Source: Bacteroidaceae bacterium (lineage in GTDB: Bacteria; Bacteroidota; Bacteroidia; Bacteroidales; Bacteroidaceae). Taken from it: DNA of 64,000 bases. The stretch is from contig JAEESE010000002.1 of assembly GCA_016286165.1 (NCBI GenBank), positions 1 through 64,000 on the forward strand, written 5' to 3'. Numbering within the stretch: the first letter of the stretch is position 1; each line of letters begins with the position of its first letter. The notes beneath the pieces were generated by a model. It searched no databases. It was not told where the DNA came from and saw nothing but the letters and a program-made list of their open reading frames with translations. Positions 1-9,763 of the stretch are shown here, piece after piece. The position numbers and the translations under genes were made by a program.

Positions 1-2
1 TT

Positions 3-1256
3 TTTTGTGGTTTTAGAAAGTTAAATACGTTAAATCTTCGTCTTTTTCATACTCCATTAAATTCGCGCAATCACTTTTCTACCGTTTTAATCAAAACAAA
101 TTGGTACACAACAAGTTGCAAATACGCTGGCTGCCGTAGCCTGACCTCCATTGAAATTCCCAACAGCGTCACAAGCATAGGAAATGGCGCATTTAGGGAC
201 TGCTCCAATTTAAGCGCCATCTCTGTTCCACAAAGTGTAGTCACAATTGGGGGAGATGCCTTCAACAGAACATCATGGTATAATAATCAACCGGATGGTC
301 TTGTTTATGCAGGTCTTATTGCCTATCGTTATAAAGGGACTATGCCTGACAACACAAGCATTATCTTAAAATCAGGAACTAGAGGGATCACAGGGGACGC
401 ATTTTATGGCTGCTCTGGTCTGACCTCCATAACTATCCCTTCATCCGTTACTTCCATCGGGAGCTCCGCTTTCTATGGCTGCTCTGGTCTGACCTCCATA
501 ACGATACCTGAGGGCGTCACCTCCATTGAGTACAGAGCTTTCTATGGCTGCTCTGGTCTGACCTCCATAACTATCCCTTCATCCGTCACCACCATCGGGA
601 GTGGTGCTTTCGATGGCTGCTGGGGTCTGGCCTCCATAACTATCCCTTCATCCGTTACCACCATCGAGTACAGAGCTTTCTATGGCTGCTGGGGTCTGGC
701 CGCCATAATCATCCCTTCATCCGTTACCACCATTGGGGATGGTGCTTTCGATGGCTGCTATAAAATTACTGATGTTTATTGCTATGCAGAGACGGTGCCA
801 GCGACAAATTTGAATGCTTTTGATGTAACTTATATCGATAATTCTACTCTCCACGTCCCAGCATCAGCCATCGAAGCCTACAAGACCATAGAACCATGGA
901 GCAAGTTTGGGACGATTGTGACATTAGATGGGGAGGAGCCGGTAGTGCCTGAACCTGAGCAATGTGCAAAGCCAAACATTACTTTTGCAAACGGGAAAGT
1001 TCGTTTCGATTGCGAAACCGAAAATGTCAAGTTCGTACCTACAGTAACTTGTGAACCGAGTCAAACATTGAATGGGAATGAACTGGAGCTTGGTACGACG
1101 TTTACTATCAGCGTGTATGCTAAGCGCAGTGGATATGAAGATTCCGAAGTAGCAACTGCAACTATTAACCTTGCATCAATAGGTGATGTGAATGGTGATG
1201 GGCAGATAACTATAGCTGATGTGACATCGTTAGTAAATATAATTTTAGGGAAATAA
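3..1256 (+). CDS. BspA-type leucine-rich-repeat surface protein, 5'-incomplete
   Basis: The reading frame is open from base 3, but no ATG occurs before 342 and no signal peptide is visible. LRR-like coding starts near base 123 (YAGCRSLTSIEIP), and the codons before it do not resemble the family. The body has 23-residue BspA/TpLRR repeats of the form AFYGCSGLTSITIPSSVTSI, then a linker and a beta-sandwich-like segment. It ends with one dockerin-like calcium loop (DVNGDGQITIADV) and NIILGK-stop. BspA-family proteins are usually surface adhesins. Either the gene starts left of the window, or it is a 5'-truncated copy made by recombination at about base 120. The abrupt loss of family-like sequence there makes me lean to truncation. 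Translation from ATG 342 would give a 304-residue protein with no export signal. Confidence 0.72.
   Translation, partial: FCGFRKLNTLNLRLFHTPLNSRNHFSTVLIKTNWYTTSCKYAGCRSLTSIEIPNSVTSIGNGAFRDCSNLSAISVPQSVVTIGGDAFNRTSWYNNQPDGLVYAGLIAYRYKGTMPDNTSIILKSGTRGITGDAFYGCSGLTSITIPSSVTSIGSSAFYGCSGLTSITIPEGVTSIEYRAFYGCSGLTSITIPSSVTTIGSGAFDGCWGLASITIPSSVTTIEYRAFYGCWGLAAIIIPSSVTTIGDGAFDGCYKITDVYCYAETVPATNLNAFDVTYIDNSTLHVPASAIEAYKTIEPWSKFGTIVTLDGEEPVVPEPEQCAKPNITFANGKVRFDCETENVKFVPTVTCEPSQTLNGNELELGTTFTISVYAKRSGYEDSEVATATINLASIGDVNGDGQITIADVTSLVNIILGK
399..743 (+). repeat. five tandem 69-bp LRR-coding repeats
   Basis: Units begin at 399, 468, 537, 606 and 675, with a degenerate sixth from 744. They share long identical stretches around TATGGCTGCTCTGGTCTGAC. 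Near-identity at DNA level makes the tract prone to slippage or gene conversion with other BspA genes. Confidence 0.85.
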
Positions 1257-1324
1257 AATAGTTATGCCAGATTATCTTGTCATCGTGAAGGTTGGGGAGA
1301 GGACTGTGAAGGTAGTAAAGTAGG

Positions 1325-1347
1325 AAAGTAACTTGTGGACAGGAATG
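1325..1347 (+). repeat. interspersed 23-bp motif, copy a
   Basis: Contains AAGTAACTTGTGGACAGG followed by AATG, preceded by an AAGTAG-like purine-rich lead. Other copies lie at 9610-9632, 28834-28856 and, inverted, 28997-29019. All are intergenic or at gene 3' ends. Confidence 0.75.
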
Positions 1348-1381
1348 CCAACGAGGTACTTGCAATCAGACACACGGGAGG

Positions 1382-1404
1382 CACACGCGCTTCTCGTGTG
1401 TTTT
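1382..1404 (+). terminator. putative rho-independent terminator
   Basis: CACACG pairs with CGTGTG across a 7-base loop and is followed by TTTT. It lies 125 bp after the stop codon of the truncated BspA gene. The stem is short, so this is tentative. Confidence 0.45.
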
Positions 1405-1447
1405 GCTTGTGGTTTCTTGAGCCCTCGCACTACTTTTCCTCCATTTT

Positions 1448-1481
1448 TTTGCTCACAGATTCAAAACTTTCATTACCTTTG
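1448..1481 (+). promoter_or_regulatory. Bacteroidetes-type promoter of the 1709-residue BspA-like gene
   Basis: TTTG at 1448-1451 (-33) and TACCTTTG at 1474-1481 (-7) match the Bacteroides sigma-ABfr consensus. Transcription would start near 1488, leaving a leader of about 120 bases that contains the 23-24 bp tandem repeats. Confidence 0.75.
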
Positions 1482-1520
1482 CGCTCGAAAGGGCACGGAT
1501 GAGTGGTTTGTGCCTGAATT

Positions 1521-1587
1521 TGCAGACTGAAGACAAAAGGTTTTGCCGACTGAAGACAAGAAGGTTTTGCAGACTGAAGACAAGAAG
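1521..1587 (+). repeat. three tandem 23-24 bp repeats in the 5' leader
   Basis: Copies of GCAGACTGAAGACAAGAAGG begin at about 1522, 1545 (with GCC for GCA) and 1569, joined by TTTT. They end 25 bases before the start codon, so copy-number change would alter leader length without touching the protein. Confidence 0.75.
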
Positions 1588-1611
1588 AAACAACTAAAAA
1601 AACAAAAGCAT

Positions 1612-4600
1612 ATGAAGACTCTTCGTTTACTCCTTTCCGTTCTCCTGCTAATAGTTGGAGGTATCAGCACAGCGCTGTTAGCGCAAAGCTATTATAATGG
1701 GCAGCCCGATTTCATTGTTGATGGGGTTGGGTATTGTAAGTGCCAAACTCGTGATTTTACGGGTGATGGTGTGACGATAGTATCCATTCCAAGTGGAGTA
1801 TCGGACTTCACGCTCCCCAGCGAAATTAGTTTTGATGAAGAGCGAACGGTGAATGGATACACCTACACCGTAACTACGAGATACCGCGTATATGGCATGG
1901 GCTTTTTTGCCCAGCTTGTAGGAGATGGTCCGGGGAATTACCAATATGTATGGGAATACGTTAATATTTCCAGTCAAGACATTCGGACTTTAAGGATTAA
2001 TCATTTAATGAATGGTGGTTTGTACTTAAACAAGAATTCCTTGCCCTATCTGCATAACGTCTATTTCGCATCAGGTACTCTACCCCCAACAAACGAAGAC
2101 CTCAGCTGTTGGTGGGACTATACGCACGTATATAACGCCTTGGAACCCAACATGGCTGCCTGGCGTGAAAAGGGAGCCAACATTGTCCTGGAGTTAAATG
2201 AGGACAACTCGTATACTGAAAACGATGTAACTTACTATATGGATAAGGATAATCGGAGTGCTTATGTCTACAGCATAGGCGGAAATAGCGAGTCGATATC
2301 GATTCCATATGATATAAGCACCCAGAATCAGGGATACTATCGTGTGGTGGCCTTGGGAGTTTCGGGTTTCAAGATGCAAAGCACGAATACCAATTTGAAG
2401 ACGTTGTCTTTGAGGAATGATATTGCACTAAACGAATGTGAATTTGCCACGCCGCTCAAGGATCTGTATTTCATAGGCGACTTGCCATATACGCCAACTG
2501 TCTTCTTCGATGGTCAGCAGAGCAATCTCACACTTCATGCAGGTCCGGATGAGCATAGAATTAGCGCATGGCAGAGTGTTGTGCATGAGGTAAAGATTGA
2601 TTATACGTTCGATGAAAATGGTGTGGGATATGCCGGAAGTCATATTATGGCATTTGAGGGGACAAAGACTTCAATCACTATTCCCGGCGCGGTAACCGTG
2701 GGTTCGGCATATCTCCCTACAACCTTTACGGATAACACGCTCGAAGAACTGACATTTGAGAGTTCTGTTCAGATGAAGAATGCCAATCTCGGAGGGTGCA
2801 GCAAGTTGGAGAAACTGACATTCAACGACAACGTGTCGTTCGAAGGAAGCACTTCCTTTACCGGATGTAACTCACTCCGGGAGATTAACTTCGCTGCAGG
2901 GGTATCAGGCCTGTCCGGCAAGTTTGCCAACGTCCCGCTCACTAAGATTGTCTTCCAGGATAACATCCCTTCGCTTTCGGGGTCAGGTAGCGATTATGCT
3001 TCAGTTCCCGGAAACGTGGATGTCTATGTAAATGCTGACGAGGCGTTTATCGCCCAACTTCGCGCCCAGTCTCCCTGGAGTGAATTTAAGAGCGTTCAAC
3101 CGTGGAACAATGGACGTCTGACATTGTCCCTGACATTGAAGGGAGAGAAGGTGACCTATACAGGTGAGGATGCAACGCCGGTAACGCTTGAAAGCACAAC
3201 AGCCCAAGTGCAAGAGAACATATTGTTGGAGAAGTATGCCGACTTCTCGTTCTCGGTTTATGACCGCTTTGGCAGTTTCGTGCGTGAGCGTGTTATGGTT
3301 AACGGGCGCGATATTACTGACGACACGAGTTTCTACGTTCAGGGCGACGGCTTCCGCACCTACACAATCACTTATGTCAAGGAGAACACTTATATCGACG
3401 TTGCAGGCCTGTATCCTTGGATGTCTCTTGCCTTCCACAGCACCCAGGCTGGCACCTTTGCCCAGACCGTGGCGAACTTATCCGAGAGCCAGAAGAGGCA
3501 GCTGCGCGGTTTGGTGATCAGCGGCGAGATTAATTCCACCGACTTGCGCGAGATACGCAATCTGTGTGGCGTGCCCTTCACTTGGCCCGCTACAACCACG
3601 CCTCCTTCCACAGGCTACAATGTCAGCTATCTCGACCTTGCCAAGGCAACATTCGTGGCAGGCGGTCAGCCCTTCATGCGTTCGGTTAGCAGTGATAATG
3701 CGACTCATGATTACTACGCCCCCGACGCAGCATTCACATACCTCACGCAGGTTGATACCCTGTGGGTTCCCACCTCGCTCAGCGGCTTGAGCATGTGGCA
3801 ATTCAAGGACTCTAACCCCAACATGGTTGTTTATACGCTTCGCAACGAAACCAACTTCCTGACCACTATGGAGCAGACCAGCAGTCAGCAGACCCTCGTC
3901 GTTCCTAAGGGACGCACAGAATACTACAGCGATAAGGGCTTTGGCAATGTGGTTGACGGAGGATATGACGGCGTTGGGACCATCACTCCGGCTAAGCCTG
4001 ACTTCGTGACGATAAACATTTGCCGGGGCAATGGAGATGCGGAGGTTGTTCTGAAGTATAATAAGAAGATTGACGGCGAAGTGCAGGAATATGAGGAAAC
4101 CATCCCTGTGGGTTCATCCACTTTCCAGATTTCTCACGAAGACCTTTATAAGGCATGGGATGGTTCGGATTACTACCCCACGCTTGAGCTTGGCATCACC
4201 TGTCCCAGGAATCGTAGTGTCAGGGTGTTCTGCAACGGCACAGAACTTACTGACGCGAATCCCGATGCCATTGACGACGAGCATACCTATTATAGTTTCA
4301 TCTCGTTCGACTTTGAACACTATTATGCAAACAACACATCCTTTGAGCGGAACATCGACATTCAGTTTGGCGATGCCATAGTATCGGCAGTTCGTACTAT
4401 GCGTTTCCGCAGTAATTCCGTAGATCAGAATGTTTCCGTCTATATGTACAATAAGGATTCGGAGGGCAATGCCATTGCCGACTCAGCCGTACCCTTGGCA
4501 AAGGATGTCTTCCACTCTGTACCAGTAGACAAAATCGTGCAGATGGTGTTCCCCGTAAGCAATGGCAATCCTTATGAAGAGGGAAGCCTTACGCTTAATG

Positions 4601-6741
4601 GCGCGCCGGTAGAGGGTGCAATATACAGTTTGGAAGGACATAATTTGCAGTATGAGGTGAATGACCTGACGACGCAAGAGGCATGGGACTTCCTGCTTGA
4701 TGTACGGCATGCCGGCGAGCCTGATCCTAACAAGGTGACCCATCACGTGCTGCTTGCCGACGACAGCGGTATGTCTGCTGTTACCTTCAACTATACCGAT
4801 GAAGCAGGCAATGTTTACACCAACCAAGTAAAGCAGGGAACAAACACCTTCGTGATGGATAAGGTGACGATGAACGAGAACACCTATGTAGATCTTACCA
4901 TCAAGGTGCCTGCTGATTATCAGCTTAGTCTTTACAATAGTATTGTGCAGCAACAAGTAGAACAGGAGGGTGAGCCTTCTGTTGAGAATGGTGTAGAGTT
5001 TATCACCTACCGCTGGCACAAGACAGACTATGAGTTCCGTATGGTCAACCAGTCGCTGTCGATTGTTGTGAGTGCCTCAGACGCGACCATGAATATGGAT
5101 GTGATGTTGCTTGGCAATGCTGCGGCAGTTTTCAATCCTAAGACAGGAAACGGAACCGACCTTGAGCCTCAATATGTCTATGAGAGCGGCTCCGTACAGT
5201 TAAATGGCAAGGCGCAGCAATTTGAACTCGTCGTTGGCGTAAATGAGCAAGTCGGCGATGAGTTCTGGACAAATAATCAGCTGGTGGTAAAGGCCGATGG
5301 ACAAGATGTCAGCACCCTCTTCTCGACAACACCCGAATGGCATGGCAACACCCAGGGATTCATCGCCACCATCTCAGGTGAGCTCCTGAAAGCCAAGAAC
5401 TGGCTTATCGGCTTCAAGGATATGAATAGCAATATTGTGACACATCGGGCAACGATAACCGGTGAAATAGCTGATAACGTTGTGACCATTCAATGGAGGT
5501 CCGCCCAGGGTATTCTCAACGACTATCAGGTCGATGCAAGTACCCCGACTGTGACTTCTACCTCGGACGAAAGCCCGATAGCTTGCCGCCCGTGCGTTAC
5601 ACTTGCCGATGGCTACACGTTCAAGGCATACTTCAACGGCCAGCTGATGACAGGCTTCACGAAGGATGGGACTGCTTGGGCGGCAACGTTCAGCGAACCA
5701 GCCACCACCGATGGCTCATGGGTATTTGAATTCGCAAAGAAACCTGCCGAAATCATACAGTTTGCCGATGCCAACGTGAAGGCCATCTGCGTCGGCAATT
5801 GGGACACCGACCACGACGGCGAACTCTCGAAGGAGGAGGCTGCTGCGGTGGAGACGCTGAAGGTGGGTGAGAACTCTGTATTCAGGAACACCACTATTAC
5901 CTCGTTCGATGAGTTCCAGTACTTCACAGGGCTTACGAGCGTTGAGGACCATGCGTTCGCTTATTGTTCTAACCTGAAATCGGTGATTGTTCCAAAGAAT
6001 GTAACAACCTTATATAATGCAGCTTTTATCAGCTGTAAGTATTTATCAGTTGTTTTACCAGAGGGATTAACAAGCATAGGAAATGAATGTTTCCGCAATT
6101 GCTTCTATATGAAGGATATCAGGCTGCCAGAGAGTCTGACGAGTATAGGTAGTTCGGCATTTGGAGATTGTATCTCTTTGAAAACCCTATATATCCCCAA
6201 GAATGTAACTTCCATTGGATACCAAGCTCTTTCCAACCTTCAGGGCCTTTTGTCTATAGCTGTTGACCCGGCAAATTCAATATACAGTTCGCCCAATGGT
6301 TGCAACGCAGTAATAATAAAGGCATCTAATACAATGCTTACAGGCTGTCAGAACACAAACCTGCCAGAAGGAGTAGAGGTTATTAGTGGAATGTTCAATC
6401 AGAATCGCTTGCAATCGTTTGTTATTCCAAGTAGTGTTACTTCAGTTGCTGTGAATGCTTTCTATAATTGTAGTCAATTGAAAACTGTTGTGGCAAAGGG
6501 CGATACTCCACCCGCCTTGGGCAACAATGCGTTTACAGGCATTCATGCCGATTGTGTGCTTTGGGTTCCTTGCGGAAAGACGCAGGCTTATCGCAACGCA
6601 GGTTGGGGCGATGGTCAGGACGATAGTCCGTCTGTCTTCAAGGAAATCAAGGAACTGCCCTCGAAGTACGACGTCAACGAGGATGGCTCCGTGACGATTG
6701 CCGATGTAACGAAGCTGGTGAATGTCATCTTAGGAAAATAA
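1612..6741 (+). CDS. large secreted BspA-like protein with LRR blocks and dockerin-like C-terminus
   Basis: A 1709-residue exported protein. The start at 1612 is preferred over the in-frame ATG at 1543 because it begins directly with a signal peptide (MKTLRLLLSV..., cleavage near LLAQ-SYY) and because the upstream codons are the 23-24 bp leader repeat. LRR-like segments lie around residues 360-450 and again at about 1430-1640 (TSIGNECFRNC, TSIGSSAFGDC). Between them are long beta-rich regions I cannot assign. An EF-hand-like loop (DTDHDGELSKEE) sits near residue 1400. The end is a single dockerin-like loop (DVNEDGSVTIADV, then NVILGK). The family suggests a surface adhesin or glycan-binding protein; the exact ligand is unknown. 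The next gene starts 74 bp downstream and may be cotranscribed. Confidence 0.85.
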   Translation: MKTLRLLLSVLLLIVGGISTALLAQSYYNGQPDFIVDGVGYCKCQTRDFTGDGVTIVSIPSGVSDFTLPSEISFDEERTVNGYTYTVTTRYRVYGMGFFAQLVGDGPGNYQYVWEYVNISSQDIRTLRINHLMNGGLYLNKNSLPYLHNVYFASGTLPPTNEDLSCWWDYTHVYNALEPNMAAWREKGANIVLELNEDNSYTENDVTYYMDKDNRSAYVYSIGGNSESISIPYDISTQNQGYYRVVALGVSGFKMQSTNTNLKTLSLRNDIALNECEFATPLKDLYFIGDLPYTPTVFFDGQQSNLTLHAGPDEHRISAWQSVVHEVKIDYTFDENGVGYAGSHIMAFEGTKTSITIPGAVTVGSAYLPTTFTDNTLEELTFESSVQMKNANLGGCSKLEKLTFNDNVSFEGSTSFTGCNSLREINFAAGVSGLSGKFANVPLTKIVFQDNIPSLSGSGSDYASVPGNVDVYVNADEAFIAQLRAQSPWSEFKSVQPWNNGRLTLSLTLKGEKVTYTGEDATPVTLESTTAQVQENILLEKYADFSFSVYDRFGSFVRERVMVNGRDITDDTSFYVQGDGFRTYTITYVKENTYIDVAGLYPWMSLAFHSTQAGTFAQTVANLSESQKRQLRGLVISGEINSTDLREIRNLCGVPFTWPATTTPPSTGYNVSYLDLAKATFVAGGQPFMRSVSSDNATHDYYAPDAAFTYLTQVDTLWVPTSLSGLSMWQFKDSNPNMVVYTLRNETNFLTTMEQTSSQQTLVVPKGRTEYYSDKGFGNVVDGGYDGVGTITPAKPDFVTINICRGNGDAEVVLKYNKKIDGEVQEYEETIPVGSSTFQISHEDLYKAWDGSDYYPTLELGITCPRNRSVRVFCNGTELTDANPDAIDDEHTYYSFISFDFEHYYANNTSFERNIDIQFGDAIVSAVRTMRFRSNSVDQNVSVYMYNKDSEGNAIADSAVPLAKDVFHSVPVDKIVQMVFPVSNGNPYEEGSLTLNGAPVEGAIYSLEGHNLQYEVNDLTTQEAWDFLLDVRHAGEPDPNKVTHHVLLADDSGMSAVTFNYTDEAGNVYTNQVKQGTNTFVMDKVTMNENTYVDLTIKVPADYQLSLYNSIVQQQVEQEGEPSVENGVEFITYRWHKTDYEFRMVNQSLSIVVSASDATMNMDVMLLGNAAAVFNPKTGNGTDLEPQYVYESGSVQLNGKAQQFELVVGVNEQVGDEFWTNNQLVVKADGQDVSTLFSTTPEWHGNTQGFIATISGELLKAKNWLIGFKDMNSNIVTHRATITGEIADNVVTIQWRSAQGILNDYQVDASTPTVTSTSDESPIACRPCVTLADGYTFKAYFNGQLMTGFTKDGTAWAATFSEPATTDGSWVFEFAKKPAEIIQFADANVKAICVGNWDTDHDGELSKEEAAAVETLKVGENSVFRNTTITSFDEFQYFTGLTSVEDHAFAYCSNLKSVIVPKNVTTLYNAAFISCKYLSVVLPEGLTSIGNECFRNCFYMKDIRLPESLTSIGSSAFGDCISLKTLYIPKNVTSIGYQALSNLQGLLSIAVDPANSIYSSPNGCNAVIIKASNTMLTGCQNTNLPEGVEVISGMFNQNRLQSFVIPSSVTSVAVNAFYNCSQLKTVVAKGDTPPALGNNAFTGIHADCVLWVPCGKTQAYRNAGWGDGQDDSPSVFKEIKELPSKYDVNEDGSVTIADVTKLVNVILGK

Positions 6742-6815
6742 GAAGTTCACAACCCTGCCCCCCCTTCTTTTTAAAACGGGAGGGAGCCTGAGGCAGTAGC
6801 TGCAAGAAATGGGAT

Positions 6816-9608
6816 ATGAAGAAACGAATCTATAGTCTGGCGTGCACTCTGTGCCTGGCTTTGGCTGCGTTGGCCCAAGGCCCGGTAGTGTACGACTTCA
6901 AATCGCTGAGCGACACGAGTGGGGCTTATACGGGTTCGTTGGCCAATGGTGCCACACTCACCACGCTGGGCTCGTATGGCGTGCTCAGCCTCGGCGCCAA
7001 CAACGGCTACTTCAACCTCGGCAGCCAGTTCGGCAGCATGATGAAGGGCATAGGGCAGGCATTCACCATTTCGGTGGATGTGTATGTGCCTGCTGCATCG
7101 GACATCAGCGGCAACGGCAACTTCATCTGGTGCTTCTCCAAGAGTTCGTCAGAAGGGTATATGTTTCTCAATGCCAAGGAGATGCGATATGCCATAACAC
7201 AGGCGTCATATCAAAACGAGACGAGCGTCAACGCTGCCTCGCCTCTGCCCAAAGGCGAGTGGGTGAACATAATGTATGTGCAGGACGGGGCCACGGGAAC
7301 GGTGTATCTGAACAACGTGGAGCAGGCTAAGAACACGTCGATGACGTTGTTTCCCGCAGCTCTGGAGATGAGCAACAACTATCTCGGGCGAAGCTGCTAC
7401 AACGGCGATGCCTATCTGAAGAATGCCAGATATGCAGACCTGAGAGTCTACGGCAAGGCTTTGAGCAACAACGAACGCTCCGAACTGATGACGGCCATAG
7501 GCGAACTGAACAGGCTGGAGAACGGTATAGTGACCGATGCCGATGCTGTGGCGGCGGACATGAAGGCTGTGCACGTGCCTATGGTGGCTTACAGGAAGAT
7601 TGACCTGCCCACCGAGGGAAGGTATGGCACGGCTATCAGCTGGAGCTCGTCGGACACGTCGCACATGAATGACCAAGGCACCGTGGTGCGTCAGGAGACA
7701 GACCGCAACGTAAGTGTGGTGCTGACGGCAACCTTCACGCTCGGCAACATAACCCAGACGAAGACCTACGCCGTGGATGTGATGCAGCGAGAGAACTACA
7801 GCCACTATCTCTTCGCTTTCTTCCCTTCGAACTCAGACGAGAACATATACTTTGCCGTGGGCGACGATGGCTACAACTACACCACGATAAACAACGACCA
7901 GCCTGTGTTCCGAGCTTCGGGCAACACGGTGATGGGTGGGCTGCGCGACCCACATATCCTGCGTGGCGAGGACGGCAACTTCTACATGGTGGCCACGGAT
8001 ATGCGTTCGGCTCTTGGCTGGGCGAGCAACCGCGGCATGGTGCTGATGAAATCCGGCGACCTCATACATTGGACGTGCTCGCAGGTGCATTTCCCCACGA
8101 AGTATGCCGGCACATATCTGGAGAACGTCACACGCGTGTGGGCACCCGAGACGATTTTCGACCATAAGACGGGCAAGTACATGGTCTATTTCTCAATACT
8201 CACCAACGACGGCACCGTGACCTACGACAAGGTATTCTATGCCTATGCCAACTCTGATTTCACCGACCTCGAGGGCGAGCCAGTCTATCTCTACGACCGC
8301 GGCTCAGCAACCATCGACATGGACATAGTGTACAACGAGGCAGACGGCCTGTTTCATGGCTTCTACAAGAACGAAGGCAGCGGCGGCATCTGCAAGGTGA
8401 CGGCTGAGAAGCTGACAGCTGACGGAGTGCCCGGCAGCCAATGGAGCAGCCCCTCGGGAACGTTGCAGCAGACGAGCGAAGCCGTTGAGGGTGCCGGTGT
8501 GTTCCGCCTCATCAACGATGACCAATGGATACTGATGTACGACTGCTACGGCAACGGCCACTACCAGTTCTGCTCAAGCCCCGACCTGACCGACTTCACC
8601 TTTGTTAAGAACACCGAGACAAGCGGCTCATTCACTCCTCGCCACGGCACCGTTCTGCCCATCACAGAGGAGGAGTATCAGGCTTTGCTCGAAGCCTTCC
8701 CTTGCGATGCCATAACCGGTGAGACAGCGCCTGATGAGAACGGGAACCAGAACCTCACGGCAGAACGTATGTCGCAGCTGTGCGAGAGTACCGACAACTG
8801 GACTTACCGCAACGGCTTTGTTACGCATGTGGACAAAAACGGCTACAAAAACGGAGAGGCACGCGTGAGCGGAACCTTTATGGAGCGATGGAGGGACAGG
8901 GCTTCCGTAGGGGCCAACATCGCCTCGAAGACTCTGCGTTATCTGCCTGCAGGAACTTACAAGTTGCGGGCCTCGTGCATCGCTACGTGGCAGAGTGACG
9001 CTTCGGTCACAGTAAGCGGCGTGACATGCTTTGCCGACGACCAGACTGCTGATGTACATACAGCCAATGGCGTGCCAGAATTATACACGCTCACCTTCGA
9101 CATACAACCTACCGACGACTACAATACGACGCTGGGCATGCAGACCACAGCCGAGACCACAGCCAACTGGGTGGCATTCGACAATTTCAGGCTCTATTTC
9201 ATAGGCTCGGAGGACGACTACCACACAGCCCTGCGAGCCATGCACGACGATTACCTGGCACGAGCAGAAACGGTATGTGCCAAGCTCAGTCCGGCATACC
9301 AATCAGAACTCCGGGCTGCCATAGATGCCGTGAACCCCGACGAGACAGACTACGACGCCATCGTAGCCCAGTTGGATGCCCTGCAAGCTGCAGTAGCATC
9401 GGCGCAGCAACACATAGCCCTGCACGACATCAACTACGACGGCTCCATCACCATTGCCGACGTCACCGCTTTGGTAAACATAATCCTGGGCAAGGACACG
9501 GCAGGGACATACAACCACTCGGCAGCCGATGTGAACCAGGACACAAGCATCACCATTGCCGATGTGACGAAGTTGGTGAATGTGATATTGGGGAAAGTAG
9601 GAAAGTAG
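6816..9608 (+). CDS. secreted LamG / GH43-type glycoside hydrolase with double dockerin-like end
   Basis: 930 residues. A signal peptide (MKKRIYSLACTLCLALAALAQ) is followed by a LamG/concanavalin-like sandwich (about 25-225), an Ig-like segment (about 245-325, with ISWSSSDTS), and a five-bladed GH43-type propeller (about 330-640). The propeller shows LRDPHIL with candidate catalytic base Asp378 and WAPETIFD with Glu445. A carbohydrate-binding-like sandwich follows (about 660-800). The end has two calcium loops, DINYDGSITIADV and DVNQDTSITIADV, each followed by an NIILGK/NVILGK helix: a complete dockerin-like pair, whereas the two BspA proteins upstream have one loop. GH43 enzymes usually act on arabinose- or xylose-containing glycans; the substrate here cannot be fixed by eye. 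Confidence 0.85.
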   Translation: MKKRIYSLACTLCLALAALAQGPVVYDFKSLSDTSGAYTGSLANGATLTTLGSYGVLSLGANNGYFNLGSQFGSMMKGIGQAFTISVDVYVPAASDISGNGNFIWCFSKSSSEGYMFLNAKEMRYAITQASYQNETSVNAASPLPKGEWVNIMYVQDGATGTVYLNNVEQAKNTSMTLFPAALEMSNNYLGRSCYNGDAYLKNARYADLRVYGKALSNNERSELMTAIGELNRLENGIVTDADAVAADMKAVHVPMVAYRKIDLPTEGRYGTAISWSSSDTSHMNDQGTVVRQETDRNVSVVLTATFTLGNITQTKTYAVDVMQRENYSHYLFAFFPSNSDENIYFAVGDDGYNYTTINNDQPVFRASGNTVMGGLRDPHILRGEDGNFYMVATDMRSALGWASNRGMVLMKSGDLIHWTCSQVHFPTKYAGTYLENVTRVWAPETIFDHKTGKYMVYFSILTNDGTVTYDKVFYAYANSDFTDLEGEPVYLYDRGSATIDMDIVYNEADGLFHGFYKNEGSGGICKVTAEKLTADGVPGSQWSSPSGTLQQTSEAVEGAGVFRLINDDQWILMYDCYGNGHYQFCSSPDLTDFTFVKNTETSGSFTPRHGTVLPITEEEYQALLEAFPCDAITGETAPDENGNQNLTAERMSQLCESTDNWTYRNGFVTHVDKNGYKNGEARVSGTFMERWRDRASVGANIASKTLRYLPAGTYKLRASCIATWQSDASVTVSGVTCFADDQTADVHTANGVPELYTLTFDIQPTDDYNTTLGMQTTAETTANWVAFDNFRLYFIGSEDDYHTALRAMHDDYLARAETVCAKLSPAYQSELRAAIDAVNPDETDYDAIVAQLDALQAAVASAQQHIALHDINYDGSITIADVTALVNIILGKDTAGTYNHSAADVNQDTSITIADVTKLVNVILGKVGK

Positions 9609-9609
9609 T

Positions 9610-9632
9610 AAAGTAACTTGTAGACAGGAATG
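9610..9632 (+). repeat. interspersed 23-bp motif, copy b
   Basis: AAGTAACTTGTAGACAGG then AATG, starting 2 bp after the stop codon of the GH43 gene. It has one base change from copy a and the same AAGTAGTAA-like lead. Confidence 0.75.
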
Positions 9633-9689
9633 TCTGCAAGTATTGATTGCGTTTTCAGCACTCATGCCTACTTTTTTCAATATTTTTAC

Positions 9690-9718
9690 TTGTCATAACG
9701 AAAAAGTCATTAACTTTG
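9690..9718 (+). promoter_or_regulatory. promoter of the secreted phosphatase gene
   Basis: TTG at 9690-9692, an 18-bp spacer and TAACTTTG at 9711-9718. The predicted transcription start is near 9725, about 40 bases before the chosen start codon. Confidence 0.7.
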
Positions 9719-9763
9719 TAGCCAAAAGTTAATAATACCATCAAAATGTCAGCTACTGAACAC

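Larger units (their letters stand above)
1257..1611. other. intergenic region between two BspA-like genes
   Basis: This 355-bp gap holds one copy of the interspersed 23-bp motif (1325-1347), a terminator-like hairpin (1382-1404), a Bacteroidetes promoter (1448-1481) and three tandem copies of a 23-24 bp sequence just before the next start codon (1521-1587). I see no gene in it. Confidence 0.7.

Noticed and set aside
1543..1611. N-terminal extension of the 1709-residue BspA-like protein
   Set aside because: The extension is encoded by the leader tandem repeats and would put 23 charged residues before a normal signal peptide.
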